Notes: generated by a model from the letters alone, not told the origin. Shown: positions 36,292 through 45,501, numbered from the stretch's first letter. The stretch: DNA of 64,000 bases from Dyadobacter sp. CY323 (GCF_021390245.1 NZ_JAJUXH010000012.1:181650-245649), one strand, 5' to 3'. Translations and numbers: made by a program.

Positions 36292-38655
36292 TTACCAGAG
36301 CTGATAGCTTACTCCCACCCTTACATTAAACGGATCGCCCAGCCCGGCCAAAGTCACACCTGAGCGGCTGCCGGTGAAATAGTGCCGGTTGTCCAGGTTG
36401 TAAGCATTAACCTGAACCTGAAACCGGTTGCGCTGATACGAAAGCGCCGCATCCAAGACGGTGTAGGAAGGAAAAACAAAGTTTTGATTGCTTAACAAAC
36501 CAACCTGATCACTTACATAGCGGACACCCGCAGCCACTCCCAATCCTTTGAGTACATTGCCAAGTGTGTATTTACCCCAAAAATTGATCTGATGTTTCGG
36601 CGCATTGGCAAAACGGTCGCCTTTTTTACCATAATTGGAGGTACTCACCAGAACATGCTCATTGAACGCATATCCTGCGATCAGGCTCACCGCATTCAGA
36701 TTACCCGTTACGGAAAACTCCCCTCCCCGGCTGCGTGTCCCATCGATGGCTGCCTGCCGGTGCGAATTTTCTTCCGTGGGAGCTGCCGTTAATATGTTGG
36801 CATAGTTGATTTGATATAACGATAATGTAGTCGATACGCGGCTGCTGAACAGATCGGCTTTTGAACCAACTTCATATTGCGTCGCCTTCCGGGTTGGAAA
36901 CGGGCCGCCTGCAAGCACATTATTGGAGGTTTGTGGGTTGAATGATTTCAGGTAAGTGCCGTAAATGGAAACATTTTTTACCGGCAAATACACCAGCCCA
37001 ATGCGGGGAATCCAGCCGGAAGTTTGCAGCTCGTCGCCCTGCTTGTTGTCGCGGTCCGACAATGGCGTTTCCTTTCCGTTGTAATTATCATAGCGAAGTG
37101 AAAGCAGCACTTTCAACTTTCCGACACTCACCTGATCCTGAATGTAGCCGCCGATCAGGTTTGTAACGCGCTTATTATCATCCGATTCGTCGGCGGGGAC
37201 GGACGCATCGGGGATGCTACCGGCATAGTTCGGGTTGAGAATGGAGATCCGGGTAGATGATTTATATTGATAATCGTTTTGCGTCCAGCCGAAACGGTTG
37301 TAATCGGTGCCGACGATGATCTGATGTGCGAGCGGGCCTGTTTTTGTAGTATAAGTTGCGAAAGCGGTTGTCTGCAAACTAAATCTGTCAGTGAGCCAGT
37401 CCTGATATCCCCGGCTGATGGAGTCATTGCGGATCCTGCCCACCGGAATGTGGTCCGTAAAGTCCAGCTTATTACGCACCGCGCGTTCCACGATCGTGAG
37501 TTTCAGGTTGTCATTGAGCTGATGGTCAAAGGTTAATGTGGCTGACGTATTGTGGGTTTTACCATAATCGGTCGGACTCTGGATCGTCAGATTATTGGGA
37601 TAATGGTTAAAATCAAAACTGCCGTCGGGCCGGGTGTAAACAAAGTTCCCGTTGTCGTATTGGTGAACTGCTTTTTGATAGGCGTAGTTGAGTTCAAGAT
37701 TTAATGAAGTCTTTCTGTTAAAAAGGTAAGTCAGCGAAGGCGCGACAAACAGGTTCTTTTTCTCCTGATAATCCCTGAAACTTTCAGAACGGTCAAAACC
37801 AATAATGGCCCGGTATAGCAGCTTTTTTTGACTATCAACCGGCCCTGTGAAATCCACCGAAGCCCGGCCAAAGCCCCAGCTACCGAGCGACAGATCCACG
37901 CTGGCCTGTTTTTCGGACAAAGGCTTTTTAGTTACAAAATTGACCACACCGCCCGGCGAACCTTCACTAAACAATGCTCCCGACGGACCGCGAAGCAATT
38001 CCACGGATTCGATATTATACAACAAAGGCTGCTGACTCCACAAAAACAGGTTTCCCCGGATTCCATTATAAAGTAAAAAACTGGCATCGCTGGGGGAGTA
38101 AGCCGTAAAACCGCGAATCTGGAAATTGCCGTTGCCATTATTGGCTTTCATGCCTGTGAATGAACCTGCGATCTCATTCAATGTAAATGCCTGCCGGTCG
38201 CGCAATACCGCAGAAGACATTACCTGCACCGATTGCGGCGTGGAAAGCAGCGGCGTATTGGTACGGGTGGATGCGCTGGATGCCAGCACCTGATAGCGAT
38301 TTTTCGCGGTGCTGACCACCACTTCTTCCAGTTGCAGTTTGCTTTCCGAAAGTTGTAGATTAAGGAGAGGATTTCTCCCTTTTGAGATCCGAAGACTTTG
38401 AGTGTAAGCCGTGTAACCGACATTGGAAACCGAAAGAATGTACGATCCTGGCGTGATGCCAGCCAGGCTAAACTGACCATTGGAATCGGTCGTCGTCCCT
38501 AAAGTTGTGTTCTGCAATGTGATGGACGCCCCAGTTATGGCTTGTTGCCCCGCATTGACAATACGACCATTCAGCATCCCCAACTCGGATTGCGCAAAGG
38601 AATGGAGGCCGTTATTTGTAATAAAAAATAACAGAAATAAAAGTTTGACTTTCAT
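36292..38655 (-). CDS. TonB-dependent siderophore-type receptor
   Basis: Outer-membrane receptor, 787 residues from ATG 38655, which begins the signal peptide MKVKLLFLLFFITNNGLHSFAQ; the frame extends to 38751 without coding character. N-terminal CarboxypepD_reg-like domain (LNGRIVNAGQQAITGASITLQ), then a plug with the siderophore-receptor pattern (TPLLSTPQSVQVMSSAVLRDRQ; ELLRGPSGALFSEGSPGGVVNFVTKKPL) and a barrel ending VGVSYQLW. Unlike SusC there is no partner lipoprotein; the PepSY gene follows and a small Cys-motif gene precedes, pointing to iron or copper chelate uptake. Confidence 0.94.
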   Translation of the reverse strand: MKVKLLFLLFFITNNGLHSFAQSELGMLNGRIVNAGQQAITGASITLQNTTLGTTTDSNGQFSLAGITPGSYILSVSNVGYTAYTQSLRISKGRNPLLNLQLSESKLQLEEVVVSTAKNRYQVLASSASTRTNTPLLSTPQSVQVMSSAVLRDRQAFTLNEIAGSFTGMKANNGNGNFQIRGFTAYSPSDASFLLYNGIRGNLFLWSQQPLLYNIESVELLRGPSGALFSEGSPGGVVNFVTKKPLSEKQASVDLSLGSWGFGRASVDFTGPVDSQKKLLYRAIIGFDRSESFRDYQEKKNLFVAPSLTYLFNRKTSLNLELNYAYQKAVHQYDNGNFVYTRPDGSFDFNHYPNNLTIQSPTDYGKTHNTSATLTFDHQLNDNLKLTIVERAVRNKLDFTDHIPVGRIRNDSISRGYQDWLTDRFSLQTTAFATYTTKTGPLAHQIIVGTDYNRFGWTQNDYQYKSSTRISILNPNYAGSIPDASVPADESDDNKRVTNLIGGYIQDQVSVGKLKVLLSLRYDNYNGKETPLSDRDNKQGDELQTSGWIPRIGLVYLPVKNVSIYGTYLKSFNPQTSNNVLAGGPFPTRKATQYEVGSKADLFSSRVSTTLSLYQINYANILTAAPTEENSHRQAAIDGTRSRGGEFSVTGNLNAVSLIAGYAFNEHVLVSTSNYGKKGDRFANAPKHQINFWGKYTLGNVLKGLGVAAGVRYVSDQVGLLSNQNFVFPSYTVLDAALSYQRNRFQVQVNAYNLDNRHYFTGSRSGVTLAGLGDPFNVRVGVSYQLW

Positions 38656-38794
38656 TTGAATAATGAAATTTAGATGCTCCTCATCCCGGCTTTTTGGAAT
38701 GAGTGCAATGATGTGGCCTAAATGTGAAAAGAGTTGTGCCCGGACGAACAAACGGGTTCATCGGGTCAAAAGCGGATTATAAAACGCGATCCTA

Positions 38795-39172
38795 CTATAC
38801 GCAGGGAGGTGGAACCAGGATCGAAAGCGGTGCCTGATAAGTCGCCAGGTGATAGGAAAAAGTAAGCACGGGAGACTGTTGAAAAGGTCCCGACAAAAAC
38901 TCGTAAGATACTATGGGTGAAGCGAATAGTTGGAGTACAGGAATGTTTTGAACCAATTCACTGGTTTGCTTATCCTGCTTTTCCTGCTGTTCTTTTAATT
39001 TTTTAGCCAGGTAGCATTTACCGTTACAATGCAGCTGCGGTTTGTCACGGTTTTCGCACAAAACGCGCGTGATATATTCTTTATTAATCTGATAATACGC
39101 AATCGTCCCCCACTGACTAAACGTCGGCAGGACTGTTGTAATAAGCCATATGTAGACGATGACTGTGCGCAT
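38795..39172 (-). CDS. Small exported protein with CxGKC-type cysteine motif, unknown function
   Basis: 125 residues. The N-terminal hydrophobic stretch (residues 4-18) is a signal peptide or anchor; a basic/acidic helix follows the motif L-C-E-N-R-D-K-P-Q-L-H-C-N-G-K-C-Y-L-A-K-K-L (three Cys, one His), then a Gln/Lys/Glu-rich coil and a hydrophobic C-terminus ending in PPPC. I have seen this type of protein beside TonB receptors in Bacteroidota but no function is assigned. Three Cys and one His in 15 residues suit binding of a soft metal such as copper (inference). Located 140 bp upstream of the receptor gene on the same strand. Confidence 0.78.
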   Translation of the reverse strand: MRTVIVYIWLITTVLPTFSQWGTIAYYQINKEYITRVLCENRDKPQLHCNGKCYLAKKLKEQQEKQDKQTSELVQNIPVLQLFASPIVSYEFLSGPFQQSPVLTFSYHLATYQAPLSILVPPPCV

Positions 39173-39232
39173 TGGATTGGCGGCAAATATAGCAATTCCT
39201 AAGATATCCGTTAATTTGCGGCACTTAAAGTC

Positions 39233-39656
39233 CCATTCAGGAAAGTCAAAAATTTACTTCCTGTAACCGCTCTATTTTTGTTTTGCTCTCCTGCATTCGC
39301 GCATGAATTCCGGCTTGAACCCGTAAAGTTCTGGCTTAAAAAAAATGAAAAAGCCCGTATCGATCTGATGGTGGGCGAAGACTATCAGGGCGAACATTCA
39401 AACGGCCACAAATACAAGATCCTGAAATTGGATTACTATGGAAATGGTCATAAACAGGATGTTAGCGACAAGGTTTACGGTGATAGCCTGAGCAATTAAA
39501 CAATGCACTGGTACTGGCCTGCCACCGTGTAAAAGGCAAAACGACTCATAAGACGCTCCGAACCGAATCTGACAATCCTTTATCGATGCACTGATCCGGA
39601 AGCGATTGCGCTTCTGGCAGGCTTTTTATGTGCGCGACGCGATTCAAAAAAACAGA
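39233..39656 (+). pseudogene. Decayed DUF4198 (NikM-like periplasmic) gene
   Basis: Three segments of a DUF4198-type protein can be seen in different states. The first (39233-39499) has a signal-peptide-like hydrophobic run (NLLPVTALFLFCSPAFAHEF) and the N-terminal pattern FRLEPVKFWLKKNEKARIDLMVGEDYQGE, but no ATG, GTG or other normal start precedes it before an in-frame stop. It stops at 39499. A second frame just after reads LNNALVLACHRVKGKTTHKTLRTES, as in the C-terminal domain of the family. The middle ~100 residues are missing. A third frame (FWQAFYVR) may be the end. Its position beside the siderophore/Cys-motif genes agrees with a metal role of the former gene. Confidence 0.65.
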
Positions 39657-39658
39657 TT

Positions 39659-40069
39659 ATGAAAAAATTAAGATTTGCCACACTAACAGCAGGGATACTG
39701 ACGGGCTTTTGTGTACCCGTGTTTTCCCAGGTCGAGATCGTTGAACGCCTGCCGACAGAAGCTTATGTCACCAACTGGGAGCCGGTTTTTCGAAATATGA
39801 TTGTGTCGTATGTGCAGCTTCCGGGCGATTCGCTGGAATACAGGAAAGTCAAACTTTATGTACTGTATAAGCCCAAATTCAACAAGGCCAAAGAAGAAGA
39901 ACCGTATAAATACAACGATTTGGCCAGGTTGAGATACCTTGGAGCTGTCCTTATCCGGACGGGACGAAAATTCAGTAATATATTGGATAATAGCGTCTTA
40001 GGAATTGAGAATACAAACCTGACTACCCAGGATCAGCTTCTGAACAACGAAATGGCATCGGCCAGATAG
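39659..40069 (+). CDS. Small secreted protein, unknown function
   Basis: 136 residues with a clear signal peptide (MKKLRFATLTAGILTGFCVPVFSQ). The mature part has mixed beta/charged character (EYRKVKLYVLYKPKFNKAKEEEPYKYNDL) and no recognised motif. It is the first intact gene after the DUF4198 remnant on the same strand. I cannot assign a function. Confidence 0.65.
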   Translation: MKKLRFATLTAGILTGFCVPVFSQVEIVERLPTEAYVTNWEPVFRNMIVSYVQLPGDSLEYRKVKLYVLYKPKFNKAKEEEPYKYNDLARLRYLGAVLIRTGRKFSNILDNSVLGIENTNLTTQDQLLNNEMASAR

Positions 40070-40206
40070 CACGGTAAGATTTAACCACTTATCGCAGCCG
40101 CAAATAAAAATTTCCTCCGTACAACTATTTCAACAGCCGCAGGCCTCTTTGGTTGTAACGCCAGGTAACATCAACGGACTTGGGGAAAGTTTCTTTAGTC
40201 AGCGCT

Positions 40207-41046
40207 ATGCCAAAAAAACCAGATGTTGCCCTGATAGTACACAGTTGTGACCGCTATCAACTTTTGTATCAGGGTTTTGAATATTTCTTTAAGGAGTTTT
40301 GGGATTTCAGCATCGACTGTAAGTATTATTTTGCGACTGAAGAGCTGGACGTAGAAATCCCGGGTTTCACCAATATTAAATCCGGAAAAGGGGAATGGTC
40401 GGACAGGCTCTCTTATTTGCTGAGAGAGCAGGTGCAAGAAAAGTATGTACTTTATCTGCAGGAAGACGTATGGTTCAATCAGAAAATCTGTAAAGGTTTT
40501 TTTACCAAACTTTTCGAGGCGGCGGAACTGAATAAATGGAAACAAGTGAAACTCCACAGCGCAGATATTTATAAAACAACAAAAACCAGTTCTTACATTG
40601 AAGGCCTTAATGTAGCCTTGTTAAACAATTCGGCCTCCCGGTACTTAATGTCGCATCAAATCACTTTGTGGGAGCGCAAATTTTTTATTGAGCAGCTTAC
40701 TGCAAACGAAAACCCATGGAGGAATGAAAGAAGGGGTACCAAAAGGCTGAAAAAGAACAATCCGGACATTCTGCATATTGACTATTTCGCGCAAAATCAT
40801 TCTAAACCCATCAACGAAAACCTGGAAAACGTGGAACGGGCAAACTTCCACACGATTTCTGTAAATGGTATGTTGAATGAAGAAGTGCTTCCATTTATAG
40901 ACCATTTGTCGAAGGGAGATGACTTGGCGCAGGAGTATGCCGAAAAACTAATTTATCACTACATAAACGGGCTCACGCACGACGGCAGGGAAAGGCCCCG
41001 AAAACAGGATATTTTCAAAAAAATGAAAAATTGGTTGTTCCAGTAG
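40207..41046 (+). CDS. Glycosyltransferase-like protein, cytosolic
   Basis: 279 residues from ATG 40207 (a TTG at 40180 in frame is a weak alternative). The pattern is that of a GT-A-fold nucleotide-sugar enzyme: VALIVHSCDRYQLL at the first strand, KSGKGEWSDRLSYLL, then YVLYLQEDVWF where a DxD-like acidic motif is expected, followed by an LNVALLNNSASRYLMS acceptor-side segment. I know no exact family name. It stands alone, so the glycan is unknown. Confidence 0.65.
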   Translation: MPKKPDVALIVHSCDRYQLLYQGFEYFFKEFWDFSIDCKYYFATEELDVEIPGFTNIKSGKGEWSDRLSYLLREQVQEKYVLYLQEDVWFNQKICKGFFTKLFEAAELNKWKQVKLHSADIYKTTKTSSYIEGLNVALLNNSASRYLMSHQITLWERKFFIEQLTANENPWRNERRGTKRLKKNNPDILHIDYFAQNHSKPINENLENVERANFHTISVNGMLNEEVLPFIDHLSKGDDLAQEYAEKLIYHYINGLTHDGRERPRKQDIFKKMKNWLFQ

Positions 41047-41096
41047 TGACACCGGCCCAGCAATACATGTTAAATACGAGCAACTGTTGTGCACAT

Positions 41097-41131
41097 AAAA
41101 AAGCCAGCGACCACAACCGTGACCACTGGCT
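41097..41131 (-). terminator. Intrinsic terminator of the DUF4142 gene
   Basis: On the minus strand the stem AGCCAG TGGTCAC - GGTT - GTGGTCG CTGGCT is followed directly by TTTTTT, 20 bp after the stop of the DUF4142 gene. The stem has two small mismatches. Its position and U-run fit Rho-independent termination. Confidence 0.8.
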
Positions 41132-41150
41132 CCGAAACTTTTATTAAGAA

Positions 41151-41735
41151 TTACTTGGTCTTATCAAGACTTTTAACATGTTCAGCGTGCGCTTTGATCA
41201 CAGGCAAAGTCTTTTCGATGAACGCTTTTAGCTCCGCATCTTTCACTTCTTTCTGCCCATCTTCAAAAAGTTTCACCGTTTTGTCATGGTCTTTCTTCAT
41301 TTGCGATATGTAAGCCTTGTCAAAATCGGTTCCGCTTTTGCCGGCAAGGTCTGCTGCTGCCTTTTGCTTTTCTTCATCGGACGCTGAGGGCAGTGTAATA
41401 TTTTTGCTTGCGGCCAGTGCTTTCAGCTCATCATTTGCTTTCGAATGGTCTGTTACCATTTGTTTTGCAAATTCTTTCACTTTCGGATCGGTTGCTTTGG
41501 TCTCGGCGATTTTGCTTAATGCAACTTCTGCCATCCCGCCATTCGCTGCTTCTACCGCGAAGTCGGCATCCTCTTTGGCGGCGGTGGATGCGGAGTCGGT
41601 GGCAGCGTTTTCGGCTACTGCTTCGTTGGTACTGTCGGCTAAATCAGTTGTGTCTGTTGTTTCGGTCGATTTTGACCCGCAGCCCCACAACATTGCTACA
41701 GTTGCGAGTGTCATGAATGTTGATGCAATTTTCAT
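41151..41735 (-). CDS. DUF4142 lipoprotein
   Basis: 194 residues; signal peptide with lipobox ending at Cys19 (MLWGCGS), an Ala/Thr/Ser/Asp-rich linker to residue ~60, then a DUF4142 helical bundle (AEVALSKIAETKATDPKVKEFAKQMVTDHSKANDELKALA and a terminal HAEHVKSL). This ferritin-like helical family is exported and often stress-linked, but its role is unknown. Single gene with its own terminator. Confidence 0.93.
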   Translation of the reverse strand: MKIASTFMTLATVAMLWGCGSKSTETTDTTDLADSTNEAVAENAATDSASTAAKEDADFAVEAANGGMAEVALSKIAETKATDPKVKEFAKQMVTDHSKANDELKALAASKNITLPSASDEEKQKAAADLAGKSGTDFDKAYISQMKKDHDKTVKLFEDGQKEVKDAELKAFIEKTLPVIKAHAEHVKSLDKTK

Positions 41736-41883
41736 CGTAATGATTGTTTAAGTGGTGATCAAATTACTATGCCGGAAAGTACCGGCATAGTTTGCACCTG
41801 AACCTCAAAAATCATACCCACTCGTTTCTTGTCCCAGGTCCGGATGGTTCCCTGTCGATTCAAATGTTTTGCCGGGTCGGGAT

Positions 41884-42906
41884 TTAACGCCACCCCAACC
41901 CGGGTGCAACATGTTTTAAAATGGAAGACAAAACATGCACGTTGTAATCTACTCCCAAAGTATTGGGTATCGTCAAAAGAATTGTATCTGCTTCCTGGAT
42001 AGCCTCGTCCTGCGCCAATTCTTTAATGAGCTGATCGGGTTCGGCGGCATAGCTTCTACCAAAAATCGCGCGTTTGTCGTGTTCAATCATTCCAATTTTA
42101 TCACGCCGGTTGGATTCCTGCCCGAAGTAATTGCGGTCCTGGTCGTTCACCAGTGCGAAAATAGACCGGCTCACCGAAACTCTTGGTTCGCGCTCGTGCC
42201 CCGCTTTTTTCCACGCTTCTTTGTACAACCTTATCTGCTCCGCTTGCTGTACATGAAAAGGCTTGCCGCCTTCATCGTATTTCAGCGTAGAACTTTGAAG
42301 GTACATTCCGTTTTCGGCTGCCCAAACAGCAGTGGCATTAGAAGCGGCCCCCCACCAAATACGCTCCCGCAACCCTTCCGAGTAAGGTTCCAAACGCAGT
42401 AAGCCCGGCGGATTCGGAAACATCGGGTACGGATTTGGCTGTGCGAACCCTACACCTTTTAGTCTTTCCAGGAATTCCAACGCCTTTCGGCGTCCCATAT
42501 CCGCGTCGGTTTCCCCCTCTGCCGGTTCGTATCCAAAATAGCGCCATCCGTCAACTACCTGTTCCGGCGAGCCCCTGCTCACTCCCAACTGCAGTCGTCC
42601 CTCCGAAATCAGATCGGCAGCGCCGGCATCTTCGACCATATACAATGGATTTTCATAACGCATGTCGATCACTCCTGTCCCAATTTCAATTTTGCTTGTT
42701 TTTGCACCAATAGCCGAAAGCAATGGAAATGGCGATGCCAGCTGAGACGCGAAATGATGTACACGAAAATAAGCGCCGTCTAAACCGATTTCTTCGGCCG
42801 CAACAGCCAGGTCAATGGACTGAAGCAATGTGTCGCTCGCTGTCCGGGCATTATATGCGGGATGGTTAGCCCAATGCCCGAACGATAAAAATCCTATTTT
42901 CTTCAT
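41884..42906 (-). CDS. LLM-class flavin-dependent oxidoreductase
   Basis: 340 residues, luciferase-like fold. Visible: MKKIGFLSFGHW start, EEIGLDGAYFRVHHF, IEIGTGVIDMRYENPLYM, and RLQLGVSRGSPEQVVDGW at the flavin region. Related in fold to the 18375-19397 enzyme but clearly divergent. Substrate unknown. It lies alone between DUF4142 and an XRE regulator gene, all on the minus strand with ~140-bp gaps. Confidence 0.93.
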   Translation of the reverse strand: MKKIGFLSFGHWANHPAYNARTASDTLLQSIDLAVAAEEIGLDGAYFRVHHFASQLASPFPLLSAIGAKTSKIEIGTGVIDMRYENPLYMVEDAGAADLISEGRLQLGVSRGSPEQVVDGWRYFGYEPAEGETDADMGRRKALEFLERLKGVGFAQPNPYPMFPNPPGLLRLEPYSEGLRERIWWGAASNATAVWAAENGMYLQSSTLKYDEGGKPFHVQQAEQIRLYKEAWKKAGHEREPRVSVSRSIFALVNDQDRNYFGQESNRRDKIGMIEHDKRAIFGRSYAAEPDQLIKELAQDEAIQEADTILLTIPNTLGVDYNVHVLSSILKHVAPGLGWR

Positions 42907-43042
42907 AATTCGTCTTTCAAAGTAAGCTTAGAATTAGAAAGATTACGGCGCGTTAAAAGTTCCTGGTTATCGCTTACTTCTTCATATAATCAATTGAGAG
43001 TCTTATATGAAATTCTATAGACAATGCGAAGATTGGCGGTGG

Positions 43043-43249
43043 CTACTTCCAATCGCTGTCTTCTAAAATAAATACATCTTCCACACGAGCTTTAAATACC
43101 ACGGCTATTTTCAGTGCCAATATAGCTGACGGAGTGTATTTACCGATTTCGATAGAGTTGATCGTCTGCCTGGATACACCTACCCTGCTCGCCAGATCCG
43201 CCTGTGTTAAATTGTGCTTCGCTCTTTCAACCTTCAAATGATTTTTCAT
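43043..43249 (-). CDS. Small XRE-family transcriptional regulator
   Basis: 68 residues, almost entirely one Cro/C1-type HTH domain: LKVERAKHNLTQADLASRVGVSRQTINSIEIGKYTPS. Members of this size act as single-domain repressors, and many are encoded with a small membrane protein, as here (43259-43600, 9 bp upstream). The pair is transcribed from the promoter at 43626-43657. Confidence 0.93.
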   Translation of the reverse strand: MKNHLKVERAKHNLTQADLASRVGVSRQTINSIEIGKYTPSAILALKIAVVFKARVEDVFILEDSDWK

Positions 43250-43258
43250 TCAACAAAG

Positions 43259-43600
43259 TTATCTTGCTGATAGGTAAAGCCTTGAATAATAGATAACCGT
43301 TGCGACCGCAAAAACGAGAATGAGGAAATGATTTATTTCCGATAGTTGAAAGCTGATAAGCCCATGATCGTAAAGATTGCTGCTCAGCAACTTAAGGCTG
43401 TATCCTACAACAAGTGAGGTATAGGCTGATGATGTTTTGAGATGTAACGCCCGTTCATCTTCGATCTTGTCCCGGCTCACGAAGCCTATGAAGAGCCCAA
43501 TCAATAAAGGAAGTTCAGCACCAGTTCGAGCGTCGAAAAACAAAACAATGACACCAATTGTCACTAGCACCACACTTAAGAGCTTAATTATTCCAGTCAT
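43259..43600 (-). CDS. Small membrane protein paired with an XRE regulator
   Basis: 113 residues with about four hydrophobic segments (LLSVVLVTIGVIVLFF; LPLLIGLFIGFVS; YTSLVVGYSLKLL; FLILVFAVATVIYYS) and a charged loop RDKIEDERALHLK. The RDERA-type loop is common in membrane partners of small HTH regulators in Firmicutes and Bacteroidota, where the role is unknown. It is the first gene of the two-gene operon, 9 bp before the regulator gene. Confidence 0.8.
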   Translation of the reverse strand: MTGIIKLLSVVLVTIGVIVLFFDARTGAELPLLIGLFIGFVSRDKIEDERALHLKTSSAYTSLVVGYSLKLLSSNLYDHGLISFQLSEINHFLILVFAVATVIYYSRLYLSAR

Positions 43601-43625
43601 GACTAGGCATGTTTGTATGAGTTCT

Positions 43626-43657
43626 CAAATGTAAAGTATGCTTCTCAAAAAGACAAA
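43626..43657 (-). promoter_or_regulatory. Promoter for the membrane protein/XRE operon
   Basis: On the minus strand: TTTG (43654-43657), exactly 20 bp, TACATTTG (43626-43633), matching the Bacteroidota consensus TTTG-N19-21-TAnnTTTG. The transcript should start near 43620, about 20 nt before the ATG at 43600. Confidence 0.7.
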
Positions 43658-43827
43658 CAAACTTATCATCTTAAACCATCTTGACCGGCCTAGTTTTCCC
43701 ATGACAGGCCGATCTTGACCGGCTCCACCAATCGACTACATATTTTTCTATATTAGTAACCTCAAAAATGAATGTCTGATCGAACATGAAAATAACAGTA
43801 CTATCAGATTAGGCCAACCAACGCTTC

Positions 43828-45207
43828 ATGAAATTAATTATTACTTGCTTCCTTATCTGCTGGACTGGACTCGTTTGTGCCCAAAACTTAGTCGTCCCTA
43901 CCTTACACTCATCTTCTGACAGTCTGACCATGTATTTGGATGGCCAAAAGGAAGAGTTCAATGGTATTAATAAATTAGGCAGGCAATTCGATTACAGCTT
44001 TGTAGTCCAGAAAGATTCCTCGGTCTTTGCTCTGGTTTCAAAATCTGACTCCATATCAGTGATGCTCAGGCCAAAAAAAAATACGGAGTTTAAAATTGTG
44101 AGAGAATCTACGGGTGACACGGTGACGTGCGCCTTTACCATACAAAAGCTAGTTAAACCAGCATCTTTCACTGAGAAATATAAAACAGAGAATGAAGGCA
44201 AAACCCTTATTGAGGTTCCGGAAGTATACGAGTTGATCAATATCATCTTCGCGCTTACCGATTACGGAAAAACGGGTGCTATTAAAAAAGGGACCAACTA
44301 CTATAAGATCGTAACTGATCATTTTATGCCGTATAATCGGGACGCAGCTGTAAAGGCGGCAGATTCTCTGTTAAAATTTTCACCGCAGTTCTTCTACCTG
44401 CATTTAAAAATGGATAGCTATGCGTATGTTTTTTCAGGGAATAAAATTATAAACGGAGGGGTGTATGACCGCATCGCCCCGGGAGAAAAAAACGAACTGG
44501 AATATTATATTCCATTACTGGAAAAATTTGCTGAAAAGTCCGGGTTCAGAGCATTTTACAAAAAAAATCTAAATTATTATTCAAGCCTTAAAAAGGATTT
44601 CAGGGATAATATCAATACAGCCGGGATGAAAAGTTGGCTCGAAAAACAATTCCCAACTACCAAATACTCAGCTGTAAAAGTAATTTTTTCGCCTTTGGTC
44701 GGATGGAATCAATCTGCCAGCCGTTTTGAGGATAACGGCTTTACGGAGGCGCAAGCTCACGTTAACTACCCCTTTATAAACAACGAAGATAAGAAGCTGC
44801 CCGCCGATGTTCTGAAAGGACAACGCATGATGATTGCATTTACCGAGATTAATCATGCTTACCTGAATCCGGAGGCTGAAAAATATAATAAAGCAATCGG
44901 TGATGCATTAAATGACTTATCAAAATGGATTACTTCTGGAAAGCCTTCTTCCGGTTACGATAATTCGCTTGTTTGTTTTGAAGAATATATGAATTATGGA
45001 TTGGTCGCTTTATACTATTCAGATATTTTTGATAAAAAGACATTCATTTCTCTTAATATGACCATTGAAAAAAATATGGTTGACTTCCGTGGTTTTCAGC
45101 GATTTAGAGAATTTAATCAGGAACTACTACGCTTATACAAGAATAGAAAAACAGGCCAAACTGTTGCCGATTTGTATCCTGCAGTTATTGAGTGGGCATC
45201 CAAATAA
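43828..45207 (+). CDS. Secreted DUF4932-like protein with degenerate HExxH
   Basis: 459 residues with signal peptide (MKLIITCFLICWTGLVCAQ). The middle and C-terminal parts resemble the DUF4932 family, predicted metalloprotease-like proteins (KNLNYYSSLKKDFRDNI, VIFSPLVGWNQSA, then the helix AFTEINHAYLNP). In family members I expect HExxH in this helix; here it reads T-E-I-N-H, keeping Glu and the second His but not the first. A loss of catalysis is therefore possible. Family assignment is moderate. Base composition is AT-richer than the neighbours. Confidence 0.6.
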   Translation: MKLIITCFLICWTGLVCAQNLVVPTLHSSSDSLTMYLDGQKEEFNGINKLGRQFDYSFVVQKDSSVFALVSKSDSISVMLRPKKNTEFKIVRESTGDTVTCAFTIQKLVKPASFTEKYKTENEGKTLIEVPEVYELINIIFALTDYGKTGAIKKGTNYYKIVTDHFMPYNRDAAVKAADSLLKFSPQFFYLHLKMDSYAYVFSGNKIINGGVYDRIAPGEKNELEYYIPLLEKFAEKSGFRAFYKKNLNYYSSLKKDFRDNINTAGMKSWLEKQFPTTKYSAVKVIFSPLVGWNQSASRFEDNGFTEAQAHVNYPFINNEDKKLPADVLKGQRMMIAFTEINHAYLNPEAEKYNKAIGDALNDLSKWITSGKPSSGYDNSLVCFEEYMNYGLVALYYSDIFDKKTFISLNMTIEKNMVDFRGFQRFREFNQELLRLYKNRKTGQTVADLYPAVIEWASK

Positions 45208-45285
45208 GAAAAGCCAGCTTCTGGTCTCCACTCACACATACATTGGTATGTTTATTTCGAATACCTTTGGTTACTTGAGACAAAA

Positions 45286-45471
45286 ATGAGTCCTATGTCT
45301 AAACTAATTTCATGTCGTGCCTGCGACCAGCCTGTATCGGTGACGGCGGAATTTTGCCCCCATTGTGGTGAGAGAGAACCAAATCAAACGGTTTTCAGAG
45401 TGCAATCGGTTCTTATCACCACCCTCCTTTTCTTTGGACTACTATTCGTTCTCTATAGATGCATTTCCTAG
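45286..45471 (+). CDS. Zinc-ribbon small membrane protein
   Basis: 61 residues: C10-x2-C13 and C24-x2-C27 (CRAC...CPHC) form a zinc ribbon, followed by one membrane helix (SVLITTLLFFGLLFVLY). Start ATG 45286 or 45295. It lies 78 bp after the DUF4932-like gene and may share its transcript. Similar ribbon-TM peptides occur widely without a known role. Confidence 0.72.
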   Translation: MSPMSKLISCRACDQPVSVTAEFCPHCGEREPNQTVFRVQSVLITTLLFFGLLFVLYRCIS

Positions 45472-45501
45472 GATCTTTATGCAAAATATTTTTTCGTTAG
45501 G

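Noticed and set aside
42338..42713. Open frames opposite to real genes (for example within the flavin oxidoreductase, topoisomerase III and cytochrome genes)
   Set aside because: They have no start context, family pattern or signal peptide and are explained by codon bias of the genes on the other strand.
43677..43723. Two copies of ATCTTGACCGGC upstream of the DUF4932-like gene
   Set aside because: Only two short copies, ~32 bp apart, with no regulator nearby; I cannot distinguish this from chance.
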